DNA of 64,000 nucleotides from NCBI GenBank assembly GCA_027886175.1, contig JAJNNQ010000075.1, forward strand, positions 34,068,501 through 34,132,500, read 5' to 3'. A program made the translations under genes and the position numbers. Every line of letters starts with the position of its first letter. Positions within the stretch are counted from its first letter, which is position 1. This stretch comes from Phylloscopus collybita (Eukaryota; Chordata; Aves; Passeriformes; Phylloscopidae). Below, one piece after another: positions 46,301 through 58,300 of the stretch. Below the pieces are notes generated by a model. It saw only the letters and a program-made list of their open reading frames with translations. It did not search any database and was not told where the DNA came from.

Positions 46301-49300
46301 CTAACAGAACAAATATTTACAGAAAATAGCAAAGGATGCTACAAAAAGCAAAACTCCAAACTGGCAAATAAAATTCCAAGCAGTTAGAAATCTGAATTCA
46401 GCCAGTATGAAGTGTTTTCTGTACTATAAAGTTTGAAGTGTCAGGTTTCCTTTAGCCCTGAGTTATGACCACGCCATAACCATACAGTCCCCAAAGCTCT
46501 AGACAGGAGGATTAATTCAGACACCACACAGAGCAGGTTTTGCAGAACAGAATCCCTACAAGAAGCAGAGGAGAAAGAAAGGAAGTAAAGGAAAAGTAGA
46601 GTAAATTGTGTTAGCTTTCCAGCTCATGCAGCATGTTCTTCACTGATATCATGCCTGCTCTGATGGATAGTGCTTCACCGAGGTGCAAGAGCAACAGCTC
46701 CACTGAGCTGAGATGAACATTACATTTCCCTATATGGTGAATCACCCCAAGTCAGATGAAAGCATAAATAACACATTAAAGTATTCCCATAGGAATGCAC
46801 ATGTTTACTGCTACAGCCTAGCCTTAGGAGCATGTGTTTGCATACCAAGGAAACTTTGAGAGTATTTTTCCTTACATGGAAGCAGTGCTTGAATCCTTCC
46901 AAAATATAACTAAATTTACATGTGGTTCTTTCATGATGGAGTTACTTCCGTATAAAAAAGCAGAATAAATTTTATATACCATTTAGAAGGCATGGGTACA
47001 AGACAGACAAGTTATTATGGAAAGTGTCAAGGAAAACACTTACTATGTACCAGCTACCATCCTGCAATTTCCTCTTTTAACAGGGCAGTGTACCAAAAAA
47101 AAAACCCACAAGACCAGGTAACCAAACCCACCAACACATACACAAAGCCACTCTACTACGTGGCTGACCAAACTGCAAAGGTGCAAGACTATGAAGTTCC
47201 CATCACTGATGTGCACCATCTCCTGATCCCAAAACAAGCAATCTAACCAGGGGGCTCTTGGCTGTTTTACGTTATTACTTTATCAGCCTTCTTGTTTCAC
47301 TTCTTACTAAATGGTTAAATATACAATCTGTTGGGGATAAAGAGAGAGAGAGATGGGACAGAAGGAACAAAAGTCAGTGGTAAGGATGCCGAATCGCAAT
47401 TGTGCAAAATAGATTCAAGCTCCAAATAACATGTAATTCTTTATTAAAAAGTGCAACAATTCAAACAAGGTAAGGAAAAGTAGCATCTAAGCTGAGTTGA
47501 CATCATCACCAATCCTGGCCTTCGCCCATTCTAAACTAGAGACATGTCAGGAGTAAAACAGTGCTCTCATTTTAAAAGGGCACTGTCTCACAAAACGTAA
47601 GAAGATAAAGTTGCATTAGTTTTAAAATATGAAAATCAATCAAAATCCCTAGAACTTGGAGGCAGTGCACAGAGCTCCACATGTACCCAATTAACCTGTA
47701 ACTTCTTAAAACTTGTTAATCTAGTTACTGTACCAATTTTACCTTAACCCCTATCATCATACACCTGAACACCTCCTTTTATTCCACATTCTCACCTACT
47801 ACACAGCTGTATTTTACTGTGTCATTTAAAAATAAGACAAACATGTACAAAGATTTGATTAGAAAACACCAAATCTGGAAAACTAATATACTGATCCTGA
47901 TTCTTCAGGGCTAAAACAGCTTTAGTTATCATTACTGACAAGACAGGTAAGATTTAAGAGCACACAGTAACAGCAATGAAGAAATTCGGGAAAGAAGCAC
48001 GATACTGACTTCACAGGTAGAGAGCACTATCATAAGACCACCAGAAAGAGGTAAAGAACTATGGAATTTCGATCACTAAGACTTATGGATAGTTAGAGGA
48101 GTAACACAGTATTCTTAAAAACCTGCTATTTTATTTGTAGATGCTTCTGAGTTCTCAGGTCTCGAGGAGGCCAAACTTAGGTCAACAATAGCCCTTTTAT
48201 CTTCATATAGTCTTGCCTCTGGATTATGATATGCCTCTTCATTTCTCCTGTGCATGATATTCAAGTCCGCTAAAGGAAAGGGGAAATAACTGTTTACAGT
48301 ATTATAGTACTTTTATTTATCATAAAGGCATGTTCACTGTAGATTCTCCAAAATACAGGGGGGTTTGATCAGATTCCACTTCTCCTGAGCATATCAGCCA
48401 TGGGAACAAAAAATTCAGGCAAAGACAAGAATACAGAGGCTAAGGGTGAGATACTAATAATTAAGTACTATTAACTAACAGATTAGAGGATGTATTTTGT
48501 TGCTTTTGTTTTGTCAGGAATGATTCTCCAGAACAAACCTCCCTTTTCTCCTGCCTCAAAATGCTATTAAACGGAAAGATAAAGAATTCAAAGACAAAAC
48601 TGACTGACAGCTCTGTGTAGACGAGCAGATATTTAGAAACCACCCTTTCTTCTGTCTCCATAAAGCTTAGCTCCATTTGAGCTTAGTATTGATATTTTAA
48701 GCACTGAATCTCTTTAATTACTGTTGAGGTAAATAAGTGCAATTGAAGCACTGAAGCGTATTTTGGTCTTCATGTCTTCAGTAATAATCCAGGTGCAGAT
48801 TTCAATATGTAAGCAAAGCAACATTATCCAACATTTTCATCAAAATTTACATGGTGCCTGATCAAAGATGTTAATTTCAGCTCATTTTGAAGTGTTATCA
48901 TACTACACTTAGAAGGCTCATTTCAGAACAAAAAAGTGCTGCACAGTTTTCAAATTACCTTTTGAAAGAGTGTTTCTGATAATTATGAATTACTGTAGTC
49001 ATTTAAACACACAGATTCTGAGAAGTTTAAATTCCATGCCCCTCTGTAAAGCAAGCTTCGCATGTACCAGAGTCTCAAAAGCTATTTACAGGTTTTTTAA
49101 GAGGATAAAAAGACAAGTCACACCACATAAAGAAGACATGTCAGAAAGCATGTTCTGTTTCACCACACTTGACTCTTAGCTTATCCATCATGCTGCCAAG
49201 CTATGGTGGGAAAAGTATCTTACATATTTAATTCAGGAAAACAGGCTAAGAAGCTTCTTTCTCTTGGTTTCACATTTACAGACAGAGATAAACTTCTCAG

Positions 49301-52300
49301 CAGTTACATGCAGAGCTCAGGCCAGTATGAGACCTTTACATTTCCAGCCACACCACTGTTAAAGCCTAGAGGAAGAAGCTAAACATCTAAATGCAGTGCC
49401 TGAAGTCAGGCAGTATGGACACCTCTGTCTGCCCTGAGGATAAACACCAGCTTGGATCCTTAACACAAGATTCTAAATGTGTAATTTGGCTACAAAATCT
49501 TTAAAAAGCATGTAAACTTTACTCACTACTTTCAAAATATACTATTAATGTTGACATATGTTGCTCAGGTGTCATACAACTAATACTAATTACTTTTGTA
49601 CACAAACTGTTATACAGTAAATATTTGATGATTTACTGGAAGGACAGATGAACAACCTGGATCATAGCTATCTTCCAGCTCACTACTCCCATCTTGTATA
49701 AAACAGCACTTGGAAAAAAATAAGCCTTAAAAAAGATTACTGCTGAGTGCTCTTTATATAGCCATTTACCAGTAGCATTACTTTGGGAAATATAAATATT
49801 CCACTTAGCTTTGTGTATTTATATAAACATTCCATTTTTCATATCAGAATTCAAAATTTCTAAGCCTAGAAATCATTTTTTTAAAAGAAAAAAATTAAAA
49901 ACCTGCTCCTACAACATGCTTAAATAAAAATCTTCACAACAGGTTTTAGCATATTTGTATTGCAGATGATTCTGACGGCTTGTTTTCCTCCTTCTCCCTT
50001 TTCAACTGCATTGTGTCTTCCCTTATAGTTGACATATCCTGTGTTTCAATTTTGCTTGGATTGTACTCTTTGAATGATTCTACAGAAATCAAAATAACTC
50101 AATTATTCCTAGAGTGCATCTCCTTGAAACAGGTCTAATTTGTCAAGGGCTACCAGTGTTACAAAACAAGGAATAATATGGCTGAATAGAGCCCTTATGA
50201 GAACAAGAAAACACCATTCTTGACAAAGACAACCCACAATTTTCACAAACATACTTATTAGATTTCCTTCTGCGTCTTTGAGAGGAGCACCACCACCACC
50301 TCTTCCCCAGGGATTGTAATTCCTCATTTCTGCTTCTAACTTCTCCTTCTCCTCTCGCTGTTGTCTGCGTCGCTCTTCTCTCTCTCTTATCTAAAAACAA
50401 ACCAACCAAAGTTAGTTCCACAATAATACCACATTAAGTAGAAGTTTAATAAAAAGTTAACAGAGCAAACCGAATGCTCTCATTATCTATTTCCCTCATC
50501 CACAGCAAGCAAACTGAAACAGTTCACCGTCTATACTGCAGACAGCGCGTTGCATTCTGTTATCAAAACATGCACATCCAGTTGTGCCTAATCAGAGAAA
50601 CATCCTACACAGTATAAGACTTCCAAGTTCCAGAGATGTCCACATGTGACATTTGCACTAGATCAAAAGTTCTGTATGTTTGGATCTTTGATACAGATGT
50701 TTACATTGCCTGAAAATTAAAAAGGCAAAATTCTACAGTATTACTGCACTTGCTTCTCTCAATCTGGTATGTTTGTTTAACCAAAACTTAGACTGGGGAT
50801 GATTCCTAATAATAAATGCCTTAACAGAATGTTACACTACTCTATAATCATTCATAAAATAGTTTTCTGTAGTAATTCACTATGATTTATGTTTATAACA
50901 CAGGAATGTTCATGTGTTTTGTTCTTTTCTTCAAAATCATTTAGGTAACTAACTGTCCTAATAATTGTAGCATTTATAAACTGAACAGCTGTTAAAAAGT
51001 CCATCTTCTACTCAAAGCTTTTATAACATTAACCACTTATGTATTTGAAATATATTAATGTATTTTTCTTAAGTTTATTTCTCATGTACATTAGAAAAAC
51101 AGTTCATTAGATAAATATACTTAGATAAAACACTATAAGGGTGGTGAGGCTTTGGAACAGGTTGCCCAGAGAAGTTGTGGATGCCCCATACCTGGAAATG
51201 TTCAAGGCCAGGGTGGATGAGGCATCACACAGCCTGGTCTAGTGGAAGGTGTCCATGGCAGGGAGGGTTGGAACTAAATGATTTTTAAGCTCCCTTCCAA
51301 CCCAGGCCACTCTGTGATTCTATCATTTCCCTTTAATCACAATTCCCCAAGTAATCACAATTTTGTAAGGGGTATAAGGAGTCAACAAAGACCCATCTAG
51401 CCCCTTCAACTGCCTACAAAAATCATCAGTCGGGTTTATCTATAGCAAAAAGAAGAATATCCTCTGATTGCTTTGAACCATAACAACTATGAAATATTGT
51501 ATCATGCCACATTTATTAGACCATTATGTCAAATTGTGCATGCTCTCATATATCAAGGTAGTACTTTATCCCTTATGCACAAACATAATTAGAACTACAG
51601 TATTTATGTAGGTGTTATTTACCTTTACCAAAGAAATACGTAAAAAATAAGGTAAGAAAACATTAAGTGTCCCTGAACTGGGTTCTAGGAAAATTCTGCA
51701 AAAGTAACATGTTTCATCATGGTCAAATACATTCTATAACTATAAACTCCCACAAGGTACAGCAGCAAAAGGTCACTAGAGCAGAGGACTCAAATGTCTA
51801 CTGGAACAGGAGACACAAAAAATTTGTCTAGTCTATCAAAAAAGAAGCTAAAAAGTAGTAAGACACCACCTACAAACACCCTGGAAATAAACATGAGGCA
51901 AACCTTTGAATTAGTGTCCAAATGATCATGAAGAACTTATGGAAATTAGACTGTTCCTAATAATTATAGCAATAACGGAATATCAGAGCAATACAAGCAT
52001 TCCTTTCAAGATGCAGGTTCTTACATTCATGAAAATAACTATATAAAGCTACATGCCTGGAACTAATCTGTTTGCTGTAACATTTTTAACATTCTCTTTG
52101 CCTCTGACAAAGAATTTGAAGAGCTTACTGTCCACCTGAAGAGCTAAAATGAGCTAAAGCAGGGTGAGAGGATGGAAGTAATGAAAGGAAGGAGAGTTAA
52201 AAAGCTTTTTATTTGTAAGCTACATAAAATTGCCGGAAAGAGTACTATAGGTACAACCACTACATGTCAAAAAAGAAAAGAATGAAGAGTTTGAAGCTTT

Positions 52301-55300
52301 ATCACTGAATACCTGCTGTTGTAATTCTTGTTGATAAGATAATGCTGCCTCTTTGGAAGGCTTTGTTTTTTCTTCAGAATACACTCCTATGCTTCTTTGT
52401 CTGTCTCCTGTATTCCTCTGTCCAATGATACTTCTAAATTGAAAAATCACACACATAAAAGCAAAACATCACAGGGACCAGAGGGTGGTAATTTAAAAAA
52501 AAAAATAATAAATTCCCTTCCTGGAGTATTTAAGAGCTGTTGTTTCCCACAGCCTGGTAGTTTATAATCCCCAACTTTTTTTTTTAAATCTATATAAAAA
52601 TAGCAGTTCACTGAATTATTCTTTTTTTTTCTAGATCTAGAATGATCTAAAGGTCTAAAATCCTTAATTACAAGTTTGAAGAGTTGTCTTTAACACATTT
52701 TATTTCAAAGACCTATTTGTTCTAAGCAAAACATTACCAACACAAAAAGAATATCAATACAGATAAATACACACAAAGAATATAAATATAGATAATACTT
52801 ACACAGGCTGCTCTACTGGAGCTTGGCCTAAAGGAGGATCCAGACTAGGTGTGGGTTGCATTCCCATCATACCTGTACCATCTCCACAGTAAAAAAACAA
52901 ACCCTATTTTAAATTTTGAATGCTCAGATACAAATATTTGACGTTATTTAAAAGAACAGAGTTCACTGCTCAAACTCTGTGAGTGCAGAACTAAGAGATC
53001 TCTCAGCTTCTATAACAAACTTAGATAATCATAATCCTTAATGCCCTCTAAAGCAAGACATACAATGCCAAGGCACAAATCTGTTTCTTAAATTCAACTA
53101 AATCCCTTTAGATTTCACAAATTACCTCATTAACATATTCTAAAATCAAATAACAGAATTAAATTACTTGCTTAATGGTGACACTTATCCTCATTCTTTC
53201 CAAATGTCATTCAAATCAACTAGTAAAGGAGTTATTTTTCTAAGTTTTTTTTCTCCTTTATTTTACTTTTTCTATGAAGGTAGCACAAAAAAATTTTAAG
53301 TATTTCTGGTTTTTTTCTCTAAAAAAAAAAAAAAAGAAAAAAAAGAGAAAAATGAACACCACATAATCCAGTCCCTCCCTACACACACCACAATAGTTTC
53401 AAGCAGGAAATCATTATGAAGCAAAGGATAGACAAAAAAGGAGTGCTTAAAATATAAAAGTAGACCACTTCATATATTATTTTAATATATTTAATGTATT
53501 AATAAATATCTTTTAAATATTGATAATTATATCTGAAATTGTAACAATGCCTAAACATGTAATTATTTATTATTTAAGTGATTTTAGGAAATAATGTTTT
53601 AATTATCAATAGTACAAAGAAAATTAATTGGGAGGAGTAACAGCAAAGAATCTGAGACTAGAGCTTGTTCAAGGGATGAACAAGATTTCTGGAAGTCACA
53701 GCCCTTTTTGTTGCTAGAGAAAATTACTTCATTCAAAAAAAGTATTGAAAAAAGCCCTTTTCATTCAATACACATCTTAAAAATGGGTTTAATTTGCTGT
53801 TACAAGTTCTACATTATTCATCATTTAACCAGATTAAAAGCAGTCATGTGACTCCAACAGTCCACCTAAAATCATCAACTTACAGTATGCAAGAGCAGGA
53901 TCCAAAGGATTCCTAGCCCCATAAAAGTAATAAGCATCATCATAAGGTGTTTTATAGTTGTCTGTCAAAACTGGAGGTGGAGGTGGTGGCAACGGTGCAA
54001 GCCTTAAAGAAAAAAGGGACACAATTCCTTGGTTTGTTGTACAACTGAAAAGATATCATCAAAAGAAATGGGGGGAGGAGAGAAGGAGGGAAAGAGAATG
54101 GAGAGGGGACAGGGACAGAAAGAGAATTCATTACAGAAAAATCCTAGATTTAGTTCAGCTGCAGACCTCTCATTAGTGGCATGCAGGAACAAGATGCAGT
54201 AATTCTCAGTAGGGAATTAACCTTCCCTGAGGGAGTAGTACATGAACCCAGACTATTCCAGAGATCTAAAGAACATAAAACAAGCACTCCTTCTTTAAGT
54301 GGCTCAGTTAATGGTACTTCCTGGCTGCATCAGTAAAGAAAACAAGGCAAGATCTGGTCAAAGGGTGAACAGCACAGCACAACCTCAGCCACTGCCTGAA
54401 GCTCCCTCTTTCCCTGAACAGTTTAATCACAATCACAGCACCTAGTGGAGGCTGTCCTTGCCTACAGTGCATTCCTGAGCTCAGCCCTGGGAGACTGCTT
54501 AATTAATAGGAGCCAAACTCATGCCATACCAGCCTTCTGAAAACATGGACTCTGCAGGGCACGTGCCCAAGCATTCTCACAACATGATTCAATATTACAG
54601 GCATGGACATAACATCTACAGCTCAACCCTTATCCTACACAAACATCTACTATGAGAGAGCTGCCTTCAGAGATAATCCAGCCTCCATGGATGCTTTCAA
54701 ATAAACTATGAGGAAATTGACATTAAAAGTTTATTCCAGTGCAAAGTAGTTAGTTTTCTGTTAATTGTCAAAATATTACTTCGACCTTCATCAGTTCCTT
54801 GGAGAAGGATCAACAGTACTACTGAGCTCTACCTCAGCAGTAGTAACATGCTAAACAACAATCTCATTTAACACATAAAATGAACATGATGGTGAAGCAC
54901 CTGGGAGCTGCCATTTCCCCGAGACTGCTGACTAGACCCCTCTGAAAGTCTTTGTCACTCTGAGAGTCTTCGTTCGCTGGAGAGGCTGAACAAGCGGGCA
55001 TTGGAGTTTGGAAAGCCACCCTGGGCCTTTCAGGAGGTACTTTCTCTTCAAAAGCTCTTGCTGTGAAGCCAAACTGCTTCAATCTATTTGCCTGAAGGAA
55101 AAAAAGAAGAAGTAAGAGAAAAAGAGAGAAGAAAAAAACCAAACCAAAACAGTTGCCTTATTACTAGGAAATATCCTGAACCTCCATTTACATTGGGTTA
55201 AACACTTCACTGGATCCCAACTAGTTGTTCAAATTCCTAGTAACTGCATTTGTTCCTCCCAATCTACTGGGAATCCAGTCTTACAAGGCAATCTAACGAA

Positions 55301-58300
55301 ATTTATCAGAGTTTTACTAAAAGCAACCTTATCATAGGTTTCAGGAAATATATGAATCCAGTCAATATCCAGAAAACAGAACACTTCCACAGCTGTCTGC
55401 AGAACAGCTTATCTACAGCTGCCAGTTTTCTGTAGTGTCAGTATTCTCATATTATGCATAGAAGTTTTCAAAATCCCTCCCATCCACCCCAAGACTGAAA
55501 TAGCTCATAATCAGTAAAAGCTAAAATCAAATACACACTGAGACTTTTTCCAATAAACATTTCCTTGCAATACCATTATTTTATTTTTTAAATTCCTTTG
55601 ATCGTATTATTTTTTTCAACCGCAATAATTACGAGGTTTTTTGAGGGAGAGTTCTCTTTAAAAGTAGCAAATGTTTATTGATAACTGGCAGCCTCAGAAG
55701 AAAGTCAAAAGCAACATGCAAATAATGTGAAGGCATGCAAGTCAGTTAGTTTCAGAACTATCCTACCACACCCAGAAAGCCCTTACAGCAACTGCTCTGC
55801 ATAACTATTCTAATGTTTGTTTAAATAAAGTAATATAATAGAAAAATGGAAACAAATCATACACTGTATAAGTAAAAGAGATTTTGTTCTGAATTTATTG
55901 GTGCTAATATTGAAGTTTATCAACTAACATGCATTCGGAGAAAGTAATACCCAAAACCAGCTACGTATTAAATATCTATGAGAAAACCATATACCCTACA
56001 ATATGGAAATATTTCAATAAAATATTAAATCTTTACCTCCTCATCACTTAGCTGCAAGACAGTATACACAAGGCAGTTAGTACTCACCAATCAAGGACTA
56101 TGGCATTTAAAAAAAATTCTTAAAATCTACTAGACATGAATATTTGCTCTTAACATTTAACTTCAAAGTCCTAATTGTGAACACAGAATTAGATAACAGA
56201 TACTAGCTAAAGTAACTGAATTTTATAAAGCAGTCTACAGACTTTTTTGTCTTTTCAAATCCAGTGTCCTGAGCAGCAGAGCACTTAAAACAGCCTTTCT
56301 CACTAACAACTTTAATCTGAAAGCATTCCCAAAGTGCCCCAGATTTCAGCTCTACAGCTGATTTCAGATGTGGCTTCAGTATTCAGTTCATCGTGGGGAT
56401 TGTTTCACTTTAAACAAGCAGCATACGCAACAATCTACATTTATAGATTCTTAATCAGGCATTGCTATTTAACCAACCTGTAATTAATCAAGAAATGCAC
56501 CTAATTAGAATCTCTCCCTGAGAGGCAATTAAAAGCTAACAGTGACTGATGCTTAATGAATGTAGCAATTCAACTTAATTGAAGGCTTTCAGCTAAATTA
56601 GTGCTTTTAAAACACTATGCATGCCGTGTACTTGCTCTAGAAATAATTTTGTTCCTACAACAGGCACTTTGCAGACTCTGACTGAGATGTGTATGGTATA
56701 TTGAGTACTGCAGCACAGCATGTTTCTGCATTGTCAGCTTTGATTACACAGAACTGTTTACACTGACCTTGCAGCCTGCTGAGCCACAAGAGCCAGCATC
56801 CTCTGCTCTGTTCTGCCTTCTCTCCTGCCTGCCTCCCAGCTGTAGCCTCCATTCCTCTCCTTCACCATCTGAATCCCTGATCAGCCAGCTGACCCCTCTT
56901 ATACCAACTAAAGCAGCAAGAAGATTCAGATTTCTGCCAGATAACCGAGCTGAATCAGTTTGAAACAGGGACCAAACAAGCACAACAGACACTTCATGCA
57001 GGGAGGGCAGGAACATTGCAACCAGACAGGTGTTTTCCATCCTCATTTAGGAGTAAGAATTTTGATTCAGCTTCATTACTTGTCTATGTGCATTTTCAGT
57101 CTCCTGTCCTGTGAAACTCCCAAGTTTCACAGAAAGAAAGAAATGGTTTCACAGAATTTTCAGAGTTGGAAGGGACCCACAAGGATCTGACCAATAGCAT
57201 CTCACAGCTATTCATTCAACTTCATTTTCTAGCAAAGAGGACCTTTCTTCACCTCTACTGAACCATCCAAAGACAGCACAAGTTTCAATCTGTGTTGAAG
57301 CATTCCCCAAAAACAGCACTGGTGCTAATTTAAACCAGTAACCAGTTAAATTAATAACCAGTCTATTCTTGCTTCTTGCTTGAAAGTACCACCCTACATC
57401 TTAAACAGCACATCATCTGTGCTGCAATGGCTCTGGGCACATAGCAAGCACATGCAAATCACACAAGTTCTGTCAGTCTCCGCAATGACAATACCAAACA
57501 TCTTGCTTTTTACAAAATCCTATAAAAATGCTTGTGATCCTAAAAACTATACTGGATCACTTAAAAAAAAAATCACAAATTTTAAATTAAGAACTGTTAT
57601 AAGGACATCAACCCATCTGCAAAACAACCTTTTTTTTTAATTGAGAAAAACCTTTCTGCAACATACTTTGCATTCCCAAAGAAAGGTTACTACTGTGTGC
57701 ATGTAAGAGGCTACCACAGGACACTAACTATTCTATCCATGATACCCACAGTTGGTACAAATTTCCACTTGGACACAGCAAAAGAAAATGCCCCATAACT
57801 TCCATGAAAATATCTTCCTCTTATGCTGAAAGCATGTGAAATGACTTGCAGCTTGTGCTGCTTTTGGCTGGGGAAGAGTTAATTTTCTTCAGAGTGGCTG
57901 GTGTGGGGCTGTGTTTTGGATTTGTGCTGAACACAGGGCTGATGATATAGAGATGTTTTTGTTATTGCTGAGCAGGGCTTGCACAAACCCAAGGCCTTTT
58001 CTGCTTTTTCTGCTGCCATGCGGGTGAGGGGACTGGGTGTGGCTGGGGGCCTGGGAGGAGACACCGCTGGGACAGGCAACCCCACCTGACCAAGGGGACT
58101 TTCCAGGCCACAGGACATCATGCTCAGTATACAAAGTGGGGGGGAAGACAGAGGAAGAGGAGGATGTTTGGGGGGGATGTTGTTTGTCTTCCCAAGATGT
58201 GTGATGGTTGAACACCTGCCTGCCCATGGGCTTCTTTCCCTGTTGAATTGTCTTCATCTCAACCCAGGAGTTTTCCAGCTTTTACCCTTCCTATTCTTTC

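Noticed and set aside
46992..47246. 84-codon plus-strand open frame
   Set aside because: Intronic, antisense to CSPP1, low-complexity and without resemblance to any known protein.
57879..58257. Open frames of 80-122 codons on the minus strand
   Set aside because: They lie wholly inside the solo LTR and are not viral genes.
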